Shown here one piece after another: positions 30,549 through 42,922 of a stretch of DNA of 64,000 nucleotides. The position numbers and the translations under genes were made by a program. The notes under the pieces were generated by a model, which saw only the letters and a program-made list of their open reading frames with translations, ran no database searches and had not been told where the DNA came from. Location of the stretch: NCBI GenBank assembly GCA_030681195.1, contig JAUXXJ010000012.1, positions 1 through 64,000 on the forward strand. The letters are read 5' to 3'. This stretch comes from Rhodocyclaceae bacterium. Its GTDB lineage: Bacteria > Pseudomonadota > Gammaproteobacteria > Burkholderiales > Rhodocyclaceae. Position 1 is the stretch's first letter. Every line of letters starts with the position of its first letter.

Positions 30549-31374
30549 GCCACCACCCCAGCTTGGATACGGCACCCTCGGTGTCCTGCGCCGCGCTCTT
30601 GATGTGATGCGGCAGGATGTGCAACTGTCCCTCGCCAAAGGCCAAGAGCATGGCTTTGTGCGACAGAATGTTGATCAGGCGGGGCGTACCGCCCGCAGCC
30701 TTGGTCAACAATTTCACCGCGACCGGCTCGAAAATCGGGTCGCCGCTATGGCCGGCAATGCGCAGGCGTTGCTCGACATAGTTATTCACCTCGTCGCTAT
30801 CGAGATGCTTGAGTTGATGATGAAAGGCAATGCGCTGGCGCAACTGGCGGGCCGAATGAACAGCCAGCATCTCATCGAGTTCCGGTTGGCCGAACAACAC
30901 AATGTGCAGCAGCTTGCGCTTCTCTGTTTCGAGATTCGAGAGGAGGCGCAGGCTTTCGAGCGTCAGGCGTGGCATGGTTTGCGCCTCGTCGATACACAGC
31001 ACGACTTTCTTGCCGGTCCGCGCCAATTCCAGCAGGCGGGTATTCAGGCGCTTGACGACGTGTGCCGCTTCAGGCGCACCATCGGCAGTGCCAAGATCAT
31101 CGGCCACCTCGCGCAGGAAAGCACGCGGCTCCATCTGCGGATTGGGTAGATAGGCGGCCTTCCACTCCGGCCCCAGTTCGGCGAGAAAGTTGCGGCACAG
31201 CAGCGTCTTGCCGGTACCGATCTCGCCGACCACCTTGACAAATCCCTCGCCGCTGGCCAGCGTGAAATGCAGCAGGTTGATGCCTTCAAGGTGGCTGCGG
31301 CTCGGGTAAATAAACTCCGTATCGGGCGTGATCCCGAAGGGAAGCTGCGTCAGACCAAAATGGGCGAGATACAC
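30541..31374 (-). CDS. mshM: MSHA biogenesis ATPase MshM (ExeA/GspA family)
   Basis: This 277-residue AAA-type ATPase belongs to the ExeA/GspA family that helps insert or assemble secretins. It starts MYLAHFGLTQLPF, typical of MshM, with Walker A GEIGTGKTLLCR (about 51-62) and Walker B VVLCIDEAQ (near residue 132). No peptidoglycan-binding tail is present, as in other MshM proteins. It lies between the secretin gene mshL and mshN. Confidence 0.94.
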   Translation of the reverse strand: MYLAHFGLTQLPFGITPDTEFIYPSRSHLEGINLLHFTLASGEGFVKVVGEIGTGKTLLCRNFLAELGPEWKAAYLPNPQMEPRAFLREVADDLGTADGAPEAAHVVKRLNTRLLELARTGKKVVLCIDEAQTMPRLTLESLRLLSNLETEKRKLLHIVLFGQPELDEMLAVHSARQLRQRIAFHHQLKHLDSDEVNNYVEQRLRIAGHSGDPIFEPVAVKLLTKAAGGTPRLINILSHKAMLLAFGEGQLHILPHHIKSAAQDTEGAVSKLGWWPW

Positions 31375-31385
31375 GGTGGGCGATG

Positions 31386-33146
31386 CTACTGGAGCGGCAC
31401 GCTGACGGGCGGCAGATCGAACTTGCGCAGGCGGTCGGCGCTTTGTTCGAGATCACGCACCCAGGACCGATCATCGCTGATCACCGTTGGCTTGAGCAGA
31501 ATCACCAGTTCGCGCTTGGTCACCGTACTGCCACGCTGGCCGGCCAGTGCCCCGGCCGGGGCATTCAGGGTGCCGGGCAGCCCCGTCCGGTCGCTGCTTT
31601 GTCCCTGCGTCATCAAGCCGCCAATGGCGACGATATTGCCATCCTGAACGCGCACGATACTATCGGTCTCATTCACACTCGACGATGCCAGCGGCAGCGT
31701 GAATGATCCCATCGTGCCCAGATCGATCACCTTGTTCTTTTCTTGCACCGTACTGACGGCCGGATGGACATGCAGGATGATCTGGCCGTCATCATCGATC
31801 TGCGGTGTGACATCCAGCGAGATGCCGGAGAAATAAGGCTGCAGCGTCAGACTCGGGGTTGCCGTGGTGCCACCCGCCGTGCTGGTCGTCGTGGTGGTCG
31901 TCACGTTGGTGACGAACAACTCGTCGGTACCGACCTTGAGTACCGCCTTCTGGTTGTTCAGGGTGGCAATGCGCGGACTCGACAACACCGATACCGTACC
32001 CTGTGTTTCCAGGAAGTTGAGCAACGCGGCAAAGTTCGCCGCCTGGAAAGCCAGGCCGACGAACCCCTTGCCCAAGGCCGAGGCGGCAATCAGCCCAGCC
32101 TTGCCGGCCACGAAGGTGCCGCTACTGGAGTAGATCTCATCCGTACGACCGCTGGCATCCACGATCCCGCTTGGCAAACCCGTGAGCGCCTCGCCCGGCC
32201 GGGTGCGCAGGATCGTGCCCGGCTGCACCACACCGGTCGAAAAACGGTTGTTGGTGCCATTGAATGAGGCCCAGTTGATGCCAGCCTGGTATTGCTGATT
32301 CAGCGACACCTCAAGAATCTTCGCTTCGAGCATCACCTGCCGTTCGACCATCACCTGAGTCGCCTTGAGATACTGTTCGACAGAGCGCAGCTCGCTCGGG
32401 TAGGCACGAATCACCACCACACCGGAAATGCTGTTAACCACGACGCTGCGCCCCTCACCCGCGACGATGGTGCTCAGGGCCGTGCGCATGTCATCCCAGA
32501 AATTGGTATTTGAACTGGTCTGGACGCGGCTGGTGGTACTGCTCTGCGGTTGCGTGCCCGAGCCACCGCCGGCGGACATCGGCGCGGCACCGGTCCCCGG
32601 TGTGGCTCCCGACGTATTGTTGCCACCAGCAATGGAGCTCGACGTCACACGCAGCTGCGACTCGCCGGAACGTACGCTGGCCAGGTAATTGACCTGAAAC
32701 ACGCGCGTCTGCAAGGTATTTGGCTGAATCGAGATGCGGTTGCCCTTGACCGAGAATTCGTAGCCGTAGAGTTCGCGAATTCCCTCCAGCGCCTCCTTGA
32801 CCGTGACATCCTTGAGGTGCACCGTGATATTGCCCGTCACTTCCGGTCCCACCAGCATGTTGTAGCGCGTGCCGGTGACAATCGCCATGAACACCTGTGC
32901 CGCCGGTGCGTTAACCACCGCCAGGTCGAAGCGCGGCTCACCGTTGCCGTTGCCATTCTCGTGGGCTGGCATCTCGACACTCAGCGGCATCAGCACCCCC
33001 GCTTCGGCCGACTTATTGGCCTTGCGCTGCATCGCTGCATCGGTCAGTTCGGATTCAATCCGTTCGCGCACGACATCCGGGCGTGGCGGTGCCGAGTTGC
33101 ATGCGGCAAGGACAATCGCCAGGGGAATCAGCTTGAGATACGTCAC
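31386..33146 (-). CDS. mshL: MSHA pilus secretin MshL
   Basis: MshL forms the outer-membrane channel through which the MSHA pilus emerges. The 586-residue precursor has a lipoprotein signal with lipobox LAAC (Cys16), N-terminal secretin domains including an STN-like block with ALEGIRELYGYEF, and the C-terminal secretin barrel with VSVLSSPRIATLNNQKAVLKVG. A low-complexity Gly/Ser/Thr segment lies near residues 175-210. Its start overlaps the mshK stop by 4 bases. Confidence 0.95.
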   Translation of the reverse strand: MTYLKLIPLAIVLAACNSAPPRPDVVRERIESELTDAAMQRKANKSAEAGVLMPLSVEMPAHENGNGNGEPRFDLAVVNAPAAQVFMAIVTGTRYNMLVGPEVTGNITVHLKDVTVKEALEGIRELYGYEFSVKGNRISIQPNTLQTRVFQVNYLASVRSGESQLRVTSSSIAGGNNTSGATPGTGAAPMSAGGGSGTQPQSSTTSRVQTSSNTNFWDDMRTALSTIVAGEGRSVVVNSISGVVVIRAYPSELRSVEQYLKATQVMVERQVMLEAKILEVSLNQQYQAGINWASFNGTNNRFSTGVVQPGTILRTRPGEALTGLPSGIVDASGRTDEIYSSSGTFVAGKAGLIAASALGKGFVGLAFQAANFAALLNFLETQGTVSVLSSPRIATLNNQKAVLKVGTDELFVTNVTTTTTTSTAGGTTATPSLTLQPYFSGISLDVTPQIDDDGQIILHVHPAVSTVQEKNKVIDLGTMGSFTLPLASSSVNETDSIVRVQDGNIVAIGGLMTQGQSSDRTGLPGTLNAPAGALAGQRGSTVTKRELVILLKPTVISDDRSWVRDLEQSADRLRKFDLPPVSVPLQ

Positions 33147-33556
33147 TTTTTACTCTCCCCTTTGATGGCATTCATGCCAATCGATTCGGCCGCCCCGGTT
33201 GCTGTGCCGGCGCCGACTTTCATCGTCTTCTCTGCTGCCGGCATCAGACGCAGGGTTTCACGACCCTCCGCACCGAGCAGCACCACATGGTCTTCTGCAA
33301 CCTTGACGAGGCGCGCCTCGCCATGCATTTCACCCAACCGGACCACTTCACCGTTGATCACCGCCGCCGGCCGGCCCTTGCCATCCCGACTGAGAATCAC
33401 CGATTGCAAACCGGTGACCGCAGGCGCGGCGGCAACCGCGCCGCTTCCTGCTGCCGGTGCAACGAATTGCGGGGGCGGACGCGTCGGGTCAGCCAACTGG
33501 CCCCAGGCCGGGGCAGCCAGCACCAGGGACAAGGCAAGGATCAAACGGTGAGCCAT
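33143..33556 (-). CDS. mshK: MSHA biogenesis protein MshK
   Basis: A small exported protein analogous to PilP, which links the inner-membrane platform to the secretin. The 137-residue product has a signal peptide (1-19, ending AWG), a DPTRPP motif typical of MshK/PilP-like proteins, and a compact beta domain (about 50-110, SVILSRDGKGRPAAVINGE). It overlaps mshJ by 16 bases and mshL by 4. A weak relic of the dispersed motif (33197-33220) encodes KVGAGTA near its C-terminus. Confidence 0.85.
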   Translation of the reverse strand: MAHRLILALSLVLAAPAWGQLADPTRPPPQFVAPAAGSGAVAAAPAVTGLQSVILSRDGKGRPAAVINGEVVRLGEMHGEARLVKVAEDHVVLLGAEGRETLRLMPAAEKTMKVGAGTATGAAESIGMNAIKGESKK

Positions 33557-34278
33557 ATCGACTCCAGGCTCAAGGTGAATACGGTCAGGGTCAGTTCGCT
33601 GACAGGGTATTGACTGCTCAGGCTCATGCCGCCCCAGAGCAGTTTCTGCGGGCCGGTTTCAAGCTCATTCACATACGCCAGCAGGTCGCTGTAGCTGCCG
33701 GAAATCTTGACCTCGATCCCGTGCTTGAAGATGTTGCCGCCCGTTGCACCATTCGCTGGCGCTGCGGGCGTCGTGCCAGCCTCCGGGCTGGTCGGTGGGG
33801 CAATCAGCGGTTGTGGCGGCAGTGTGGCCATGCTGACCAGAGACAGCCCGCGATGCCGACCCAGCAAGGTTTGCAACAGCACGGGCGCCTGTTTCGGTGA
33901 AACCAGCACGCCGTCAAAGCCGTGGATATCACGCTCGGCATCTGCCAGCGCCTGCTGCACTTGTTCGAGCGCCGCCCGACTGGCGGCATCCGGATCGATA
34001 TCCCGCTTCACCAGGGCGAGCAGTTGCACCTGCAACTCGGCCTGTTCGCCTTGTTGCTGGGTAATGGTCTTCATGAGCTGGGCCTTTTGCAACTGCGCCG
34101 GCTCGATCCAGTAGGTATAGCCCCCAAACAGCACGGCAAACAGCACCGCACTGATCACCATGGCTTTCTCACGCTGCTGTAATGCGGCAAAGCGTGCACC
34201 CCAGCCTTGCCAGGTCTGGCGTAGCGCGTCCATGCCCATCCCCATACCCATCCCTATACCCTTGGTCCCGGCCATCAA
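33541..34278 (-). CDS. mshJ: MSHA biogenesis protein MshJ (PilO-like)
   Basis: MshJ is an inner-membrane alignment protein like PilO. The product (245 residues from ATG 34278, 230 from ATG 34233) has a short cytoplasmic part, one transmembrane helix (about 40-60), a coiled coil, and a ferredoxin-like periplasmic domain. The N-terminus GIGMGMGMGM is encoded by five tandem hexamers, which offer several in-frame ATGs each with an upstream GGG, so the true start is uncertain. It overlaps both neighbours. Confidence 0.88.
   Translation of the reverse strand: MMAGTKGIGMGMGMGMDALRQTWQGWGARFAALQQREKAMVISAVLFAVLFGGYTYWIEPAQLQKAQLMKTITQQQGEQAELQVQLLALVKRDIDPDAASRAALEQVQQALADAERDIHGFDGVLVSPKQAPVLLQTLLGRHRGLSLVSMATLPPQPLIAPPTSPEAGTTPAAPANGATGGNIFKHGIEVKISGSYSDLLAYVNELETGPQKLLWGGMSLSSQYPVSELTLTVFTLSLESIWLTV
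34231..34260 (-). repeat. Five tandem hexamers at the mshJ 5' end
   Basis: On the coding strand the units are GGTATA, GGGATG, GGTATG, GGGATG and GGCATG. Each encodes Gly-Met (or Gly-Ile). Length changes would keep the frame but change the number of possible starts. Confidence 0.8.
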
Positions 34279-34970
34279 CCCGCCCCCCCAGCAGCACTTG
34301 CCGCAAAAGTCGGCGCTGACGGCGCGGCACTGCGGTTATCCGCTGGCGTCGCCGCCTTGCCCTCGCGTGTCGGGGTCAGCATGAACTCATGCCACGGTGG
34401 CGGTGCGACATCGCCCTTCGCCGCGGGGCGTTCGAGCTTGAGCGCTGCAAAGGTCTGTCCTTCGAAGGCCGCCTCCTTGTTCAGGCGCCGGATGTATTCT
34501 GGAATCAAGGCGGGATCGGTGGCATTGCCACGAATCTCCATGCCACCACCGGCGGCCTGGATCGAAAAACCGGTCAGCCACAGGCCGCTCACCGTCTGGC
34601 GGGCGAAGCCGCGCAGGTATTCCGCATAAGAATGCGCATCGGGGCCGACACTACTGCGCAGGGTCGCCAGCACTTCACCGCGTATCGACAGCAATTGTTG
34701 TTGGGCCGCCAGCGCCTGCTCAATGCGTGGATCGGGTTTGCGACTAGCCACCCGCCGACCCGTGACCAGGATCTGATCGCGCACCGCCTTGACCTGTGTT
34801 TCGCCAGACGCAACCTGGGCGCCCAGGGCCGGCAGGCTGCTACGCTCCGCCATGCCCAAGGCACCCACCGCCGTGGCGAGGAGCACCCCGCCGATCACCA
34901 CGTTCTCGAGCGCCAGCCAGTCGCGCTTTCTTTCCAGGGCGGGATCGTAGAGGTTGATCTGCAGGGCCAT
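34275..34970 (-). CDS. PilN-like MSHA biogenesis protein (MshI2)
   Basis: This 231-residue PilN-family protein begins MALQINLYDP, the short cytoplasmic segment that docks into the PilM/MshI actin-like protein. One transmembrane helix (about 22-44) and a periplasmic coiled-coil and ferredoxin-like part follow. The last 18 residues form an Ala/Ser/Gly-rich tail, and AAPSAPTF within it is encoded by dispersed 24-mer copy 8. It lies between mshI and mshJ and overlaps mshJ by 4 bases. Confidence 0.88.
   Translation of the reverse strand: MALQINLYDPALERKRDWLALENVVIGGVLLATAVGALGMAERSSLPALGAQVASGETQVKAVRDQILVTGRRVASRKPDPRIEQALAAQQQLLSIRGEVLATLRSSVGPDAHSYAEYLRGFARQTVSGLWLTGFSIQAAGGGMEIRGNATDPALIPEYIRRLNKEAAFEGQTFAALKLERPAAKGDVAPPPWHEFMLTPTREGKAATPADNRSAAPSAPTFAASAAGGAG
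34305..34328 (-). repeat. Dispersed 24-mer, copy 8 (3' end of the PilN-like gene)
   Basis: Three mismatches in the left half, right 13 bases perfect. Same strand as the gene, read as AAPSAPTF in the low-complexity tail. Confidence 0.75.
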
Positions 34971-34982
34971 CGCGTCGTCTCT

Positions 34983-35921
34983 TCAATCTCGCAAGGCTGC
35001 GCCCAGCGCACGCCAGTTTTCATATTGCGCCGACGCCTCTGCCAGCCCCGGTGCCGCCTCAATATCGAGTACCTCAGCCAGATTGGCGCTGGCAACCGGC
35101 AACGACAGATTGGCAGCGAGATACTCGACGAAGCGCTCGCCGCCGGGCAGCGGGCCGACCAATAGGCGGCTCATGGGAATGGCACTGTAATTGCGATCAA
35201 AATTGTCCAGTGTGCGCTGAATGTCGAGCAGCACCCGTTCATAGAGCGCCTCGGCTTGGGCACTGACCAGCTCAGGGCCGCTGACATCAAGATGGCGCAC
35301 GGCGTACAACTCACCCTGATAACTGATCGTCAGCCGCCCACCCTTGCTGTCGAAGGCCACGACGACCAGGCCACGATTGGGCTCTTCGAACAGACGGGCA
35401 ATGTTGCGCTGGGCCAGTTCGGGAATGTCGATCGCCACCAGCGGCACCTTGCAATCCTGAAACAAATGCACCCGCGACTGCACGGCCTCGCGGCTGGCCA
35501 CCACCACCCACAATTGCGGACTGTGCGTGCCAACGGTGGGGATCGCAATAACGTCGATGCCCGCCGTTTCGATGGGGAAATCGACCATCTCCTTGACCCG
35601 CCAGCGCATCGCCTCGCGCAACTCCTCGCGCGGCATGTCCTTGGTGTTGCTGGGTGCATCGACCTGCAGAAACTGGTACTGGCCATGCCAGAGCAGGGTA
35701 GTGCAGTGGTTGCGGGCAATTCGCTTGGCATTCTTCAGGCGTTTCAGGGCGTCCAGTTCGCCGCCCTCGCGGGCAAAACTGTCGCAGGCGCGCACCTGCG
35801 GCCGCGCATCCGTGCGCCGCAAAATATCAGCGACGATGATCCGATCGGTGCCAAAAATCACCGATGTCCATCCGTCACCCGCCACCTGTTTTTGCCAAAA
35901 CGCCATATTCCGGGCCACCAT
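34983..35921 (-). CDS. mshI: MSHA biogenesis protein MshI (PilM-like)
   Basis: MshI is a cytoplasmic actin-fold protein like PilM that binds the PilN-like partner at the inner membrane. The 312-residue product has segments of the PilM fold such as REELREAMRWRVKEMVDFP and LVVVAFDSKGGRLTISY, the latter in the nucleotide-binding half. The start may be Met1 or Met6 (MAFWQK); neither has a strong ribosome site. It is the first gene of the msh operon. Confidence 0.9.
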   Translation of the reverse strand: MVARNMAFWQKQVAGDGWTSVIFGTDRIIVADILRRTDARPQVRACDSFAREGGELDALKRLKNAKRIARNHCTTLLWHGQYQFLQVDAPSNTKDMPREELREAMRWRVKEMVDFPIETAGIDVIAIPTVGTHSPQLWVVVASREAVQSRVHLFQDCKVPLVAIDIPELAQRNIARLFEEPNRGLVVVAFDSKGGRLTISYQGELYAVRHLDVSGPELVSAQAEALYERVLLDIQRTLDNFDRNYSAIPMSRLLVGPLPGGERFVEYLAANLSLPVASANLAEVLDIEAAPGLAEASAQYENWRALGAALRD

Positions 35922-36000
35922 TACCGTGTGCCAGGAGTCTAACGATGGTCTTATATAGAGGATTGCCTGAAAAGGCCGGGAAACCCCGCCTAGATAGGGG

Positions 36001-36024
36001 AAAAGTCGGCGCTGGCGGGACGGC
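36001..36024 (-). repeat. Dispersed 24-mer, copy 9 (intergenic, paired)
   Basis: Exact consensus match between pccA and mshI. A partial copy in the opposite orientation follows at 36031-36044. Confidence 0.95.
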
Positions 36025-36043
36025 AGATCCTCGCCAGCGCCGA
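36001..36043 (-). terminator. Terminator-like hairpin built from an inverted motif pair, after pccA
   Basis: Copy 9 and an inverted partial copy form a perfect 12-bp stem (36006-36017 with 36032-36043, core CGGCGCTGGCG) with a 14-base loop. On the minus strand the stem is followed by CTTTTCCCC, and it lies 9 bases past the pccA stop. It is a plausible end for the mcm-meaB-pccB-pccA operon, upstream of mshI. Confidence 0.7.
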
Positions 36044-36052
36044 GAATTGACG

Positions 36053-38047
<1,995 letters not shown>

Positions 38048-38066
38048 GTTTTTCTCTCCCCGGCGC

Positions 38067-39599
<1,533 letters not shown>

Positions 39600-39621
39600 G
39601 GGTTAGCTCTCCTACAAAAAT

Positions 39622-40626
39622 TCAGAAATACCGGTTCATCAGATTCAAGAGGCGGTGAGCGGCGACGGTGGGCGTCATGCCCCCATCGGCCACCGCCTGG
39701 GTTGTGTTCGGCAGCGCGGTCTTGACGGCAGGATGATCGCGGAAGCGATGGCGCAGGCCGCTGTCGATCAGTTGCCACATCCAGTCGAGCGACTGACGAC
39801 GACGCTTTTCAGCCAGCTCGCCACTGGCCGTCAGGGCCTCGCGATACTTCAGCAGGGTCTGCCAGACCGCATCGATGCCCTGACCGTGCAAGGCGCTGGT
39901 CTGCAGCACCGGCGGTTGCCAGTGCGCGCTGGCCGGATGCAGCAAGCCAAGCGCCGAACGCATCTGCATGGCCGCGCGCTCGGCCGCCGTGGTATCGAGG
40001 TCGGCCTTGTTGCAGATCACCACATCGGCCAGCTCCATGATGCCCTTCTTGATCGCCTGCAGGTCGTCGCCGCTGTTCGGCAGTTGCAGCAACACGAAGA
40101 CATCGGTCATGCCGGCCACCACGGTCTCGGACTGGCCGACGCCGACGGTTTCGACAATCACCACATCAAAGCCCGCCGCTTCGCAGACCAGTAACGCCTC
40201 GCGCGTTTTCTCGGCCACGCCGCCCAAGGTGCCGGAAGAAGGCGAGGGACGAATAAACGCCTGCTCCCGCTGGCATAACTGTTCCATGCGCGTCTTGTCG
40301 CCGAGGATGGAGCCGCCGCTGCGCGAAGACGAGGGATCGACAGCGAGTACCGCGACCTTCAGGCCCTGGTCAATCAGATGCAGGCCGAAGGCTTCGATGA
40401 AGGTCGACTTGCCGGCACCCGGCACACCGGTCAGGCCGATGCGCAAACTACGGCCGGTGTGTGGCAGCAGCGCATCAAGCACGGCCGCAGCGCGTTCCTG
40501 ATGATCGGCACGCGCCGACTCGACGAGGGTGATGGTCTTGGCGAGCGCACGGCGGCGCCCGGCAACCACACCCTCGACGAGGTCGCGGTCTTGCGGCATC
40601 AAACCGAGTTCGGCCATTCGCAACAC
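39622..40626 (-). CDS. meaB: Methylmalonyl-CoA mutase-associated GTPase MeaB
   Basis: MeaB is a G3E GTPase that protects and reloads the B12 cofactor of methylmalonyl-CoA mutase. The 334-residue product has the P-loop GVPGAGKST (about 66-74), ETVGVGQSE and NKAD. I prefer GTG 40626, which has GGGACGG just upstream; that ribosome site is itself part of dispersed 24-mer copy 10. The alternative is ATG 40617. It lies between mcm and pccB, the expected operon context. Confidence 0.94.
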   Translation of the reverse strand: MLRMAELGLMPQDRDLVEGVVAGRRRALAKTITLVESARADHQERAAAVLDALLPHTGRSLRIGLTGVPGAGKSTFIEAFGLHLIDQGLKVAVLAVDPSSSRSGGSILGDKTRMEQLCQREQAFIRPSPSSGTLGGVAEKTREALLVCEAAGFDVVIVETVGVGQSETVVAGMTDVFVLLQLPNSGDDLQAIKKGIMELADVVICNKADLDTTAAERAAMQMRSALGLLHPASAHWQPPVLQTSALHGQGIDAVWQTLLKYREALTASGELAEKRRRQSLDWMWQLIDSGLRHRFRDHPAVKTALPNTTQAVADGGMTPTVAAHRLLNLMNRYF

Positions 40627-40627
40627 T

Positions 40628-40651
40628 GCCGTCCCGTCAGCGCCGACTTTT
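40628..40651 (+). repeat. Dispersed 24-mer, copy 10 (fills the mcm-meaB gap)
   Basis: One mismatch (T at position 10). It touches the mcm stop codon and stops 1 base short of the meaB GTG, so it makes up practically the entire gap and supplies the meaB ribosome-binding region. Confidence 0.92.
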
Positions 40652-42816
40652 TAGACCGAACCCGGCAGATGCGCAGCACGAATCGCGCGCAGCACTTCGC
40701 CCGCGCACTGCGGAATCGGCGTGCCCGGCCCGAAGATGCCTTTAGCACCGGCGGCGAACAGGGCTTCGTAGTCCTGCGCCGGAATGACACCGCCGACGAA
40801 GACCACAATGTCATCCGCCCCCTGCTCCTTGAGCGCCTTGACCAGTTGCGGCACCAGCGTCTTGTGGCCGGCTGCGAGCGTGGATACGCCGACCGCATGC
40901 ACGTCGTTCTCGATGGCCTGACGCGCGGCTTCTTCCGGCGTCTGGAACAGCGGGCCGATATCGACGTCGAAGCCGAGATCGGCAAAGGCCGTGGCCACCA
41001 CCTTGGCGCCTCGGTCGTGGCCATCCTGGCCGAGCTTGGCGATCATGATGCGCGGGCGACGTCCCTCGGCGGCGGCGAAGTCCTCGATCAGTTCGCGCAG
41101 CTCGTCAATGCCGGGGCTGTTGCCATAGGCGGCGGAATAGACGCCGGACACCACCTGATTGGTCGCACGATGGCGGCCCCAGACTTTTTCCAGCGCGTCG
41201 GAGATTTCGCCGACGGTCGCTCTGAGTCTGGTTGCCTTGATGGCGAGATCGAGCAGGTTGCCTTCACCGGACTGGGCGGCGGCGGTCAGCGCATCCAGCG
41301 CGGCCTGCACAGCAGCACTGTCACGGCTGGCTCGAATTTCCTTGAGGCGCGCCACCTGCGACTCGCGCACGGCGACGTTATCGACATCGAGAAAGTCGAT
41401 GGCGTCTTCCTTCGCCAGCTTGTACTTGTTCACGCCGACGATCACATCCTGATTCGAATCGATGCGCGCCTGCTTCTCCGCCGCGCACTTTTCGATCTGC
41501 AGCTTGGCCCAGCCGGTTTCGACGGCGTGGGTCATGCCGCCCATCGCCTCGACTTCCTGAATCGTGTTCCAGGCCATGTCGGCCATGTCCTGCGTCAACT
41601 TCTCCATCATGTAGCTGCCGGCCCAGGGATCGACGACGTTGGTGATGTGCGTCTCTTCCTGAATCAGGATCTGCGTATTGCGCGCGATGCGCGACGAGAA
41701 CTCGGTGGGCAGCGCGATGGCCTCGTCGAGCGCGTTGGTGTGCAAGCTCTGCGTACCGCCAAACACGGCGGCCATCGCCTCGATGGTGGTGCGCACGACG
41801 TTGTTGTAGGGGTCCTGCTCGGTCAGCGACCAGCCCGAGGTCTGGCAGTGGGTGCGCAACATCATCGACTTCGGGTTCTTGGCACCGAACTCCTTCATGA
41901 TGCGCCACCACAAGAGGCGCGCCGCACGCAGCTTGGCCACCTCCAGATAGAAGTTCATGCCGATGGCGAAGAAGAAGGACAGACGGCCGGCGAAAGCGTC
42001 GATGTCCATGCCGCTCTTCATCGCCGTGCGCACGTATTCCATGCCATCGGCCAGCGTGAAGGCCAGCTCCAGCGCCTGCGTCGCGCCGGCTTCCTGGATG
42101 TGATAGCCGGAGATCGAGATCGAGTTGAACTTCGGCATGTTGCTGGCCGTGTAGCCGATGATGTCGGCGATGATGCGCATCGACGGCTCGGGCGGGTAGA
42201 TGTAGGTGTTGCGGACCATGAACTCCTTGAGGATGTCGTTCTGGATCGTGCCCGAAAGCAGATCCTGCGCCACCCCCTGCTCCTCGGCGGCCACCACATA
42301 GCCTGCCAGCACCGGCAGCACGGCACCGTTCATGGTCATCGAGACGGACACCTTGTCGAGCGGAATGCCATCAAAGAGGATCTTCATGTCGGCCACCGAG
42401 TCGATCGCCACGCCGGCCTTGCCGACGTCGCCGACGACACGCGGGTGGTCGGAGTCGTAGCCACGGTGCGTGGCCAGGTCGAAGGCGACCGACACGCCCT
42501 GCGCGCCGGCGGCGAGCGCCTTGCGGTAGAAGGCGTTGGAAGCCTCGGCGGTGGAGAAACCGGCGTACTGGCGAATGGTCCACGGTCGCGCCGCGTACAT
42601 CGTTGCCTGCGGGCCACGCAGGAAGGGCTCGAAGCCCGGCAGCGTGTCGGCGTAGGGCAGATCGGCGACATCGGCCTGAGTGTAGAGCGGCTTGACCGTC
42701 AGCCCCTCGGGCGTCGTCCAGTTCAGTTTGCTGACATCGCCATCGGGAGCCGACTTGGCGGCGGCCTTGTTCCAGGCATCGAGGCCGGGCACATTGACTT
42801 CAGGTGTCTTGCTCAT
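40651..42816 (-). CDS. mcm: Methylmalonyl-CoA mutase
   Basis: This B12-dependent enzyme turns methylmalonyl-CoA into succinyl-CoA. The 721-residue single-chain product has the substrate-binding TIM barrel (about 60-420, [15 protein letters not shown]) and a C-terminal cobalamin domain with the DGHDRG motif (His ligand). I chose ATG 42816 because GGGAGTGG precedes it; an ATG at 42855 lacks a ribosome site. It is the first gene of mcm-meaB-pccB-pccA, divergent from a GntR gene. Confidence 0.96.
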   Translation of the reverse strand: MSKTPEVNVPGLDAWNKAAAKSAPDGDVSKLNWTTPEGLTVKPLYTQADVADLPYADTLPGFEPFLRGPQATMYAARPWTIRQYAGFSTAEASNAFYRKALAAGAQGVSVAFDLATHRGYDSDHPRVVGDVGKAGVAIDSVADMKILFDGIPLDKVSVSMTMNGAVLPVLAGYVVAAEEQGVAQDLLSGTIQNDILKEFMVRNTYIYPPEPSMRIIADIIGYTASNMPKFNSISISGYHIQEAGATQALELAFTLADGMEYVRTAMKSGMDIDAFAGRLSFFFAIGMNFYLEVAKLRAARLLWWRIMKEFGAKNPKSMMLRTHCQTSGWSLTEQDPYNNVVRTTIEAMAAVFGGTQSLHTNALDEAIALPTEFSSRIARNTQILIQEETHITNVVDPWAGSYMMEKLTQDMADMAWNTIQEVEAMGGMTHAVETGWAKLQIEKCAAEKQARIDSNQDVIVGVNKYKLAKEDAIDFLDVDNVAVRESQVARLKEIRASRDSAAVQAALDALTAAAQSGEGNLLDLAIKATRLRATVGEISDALEKVWGRHRATNQVVSGVYSAAYGNSPGIDELRELIEDFAAAEGRRPRIMIAKLGQDGHDRGAKVVATAFADLGFDVDIGPLFQTPEEAARQAIENDVHAVGVSTLAAGHKTLVPQLVKALKEQGADDIVVFVGGVIPAQDYEALFAAGAKGIFGPGTPIPQCAGEVLRAIRAAHLPGSV

Positions 42817-42849
42817 GGATTCCACTCCCGCCTTGTTTTCGGCTGATGT

Positions 42850-42922
42850 TTGCATTCAAAAGTCGAATGATGCTTGACATTCGGAATTTCGGATAATACT
42901 GTATCCATAATTATGAATGCAA
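42850..42922. promoter_or_regulatory. Divergent mcm/gntR promoters with inverted 9-mer operators
   Basis: The plus strand has TTGACA (42874-42879), 17 bases, then TACTGT (42897-42902). The minus strand has TTGCAT (42922-42917), 18 bases, then TATTAT (42898-42893). A 9-mer TTGCATTCA (42850-42858) recurs as its exact complement at 42914-42922, overlapping the minus-strand -35 and the gntR start codon. The layout suggests autoregulation by the GntR protein and control of the propionate operon. Confidence 0.6.

Noticed and set aside
31431..31445. GTCGGCGCT near the 3' end of mshL
   Set aside because: Nine matching bases only, without the A-run or left half. Expected by chance at this base composition.
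33197..33220. Possible motif copy in mshK
   Set aside because: Only the right half (GGCGCCGACTTTC) resembles the consensus, so it was not counted among the 16. It may be a decayed copy.
40378..42846. Open frame of 822 codons on the plus strand opposite meaB and mcm
   Set aside because: It is antisense to two clear enzymes, with His- and Arg-rich nonsense typical of reversed high-GC genes.
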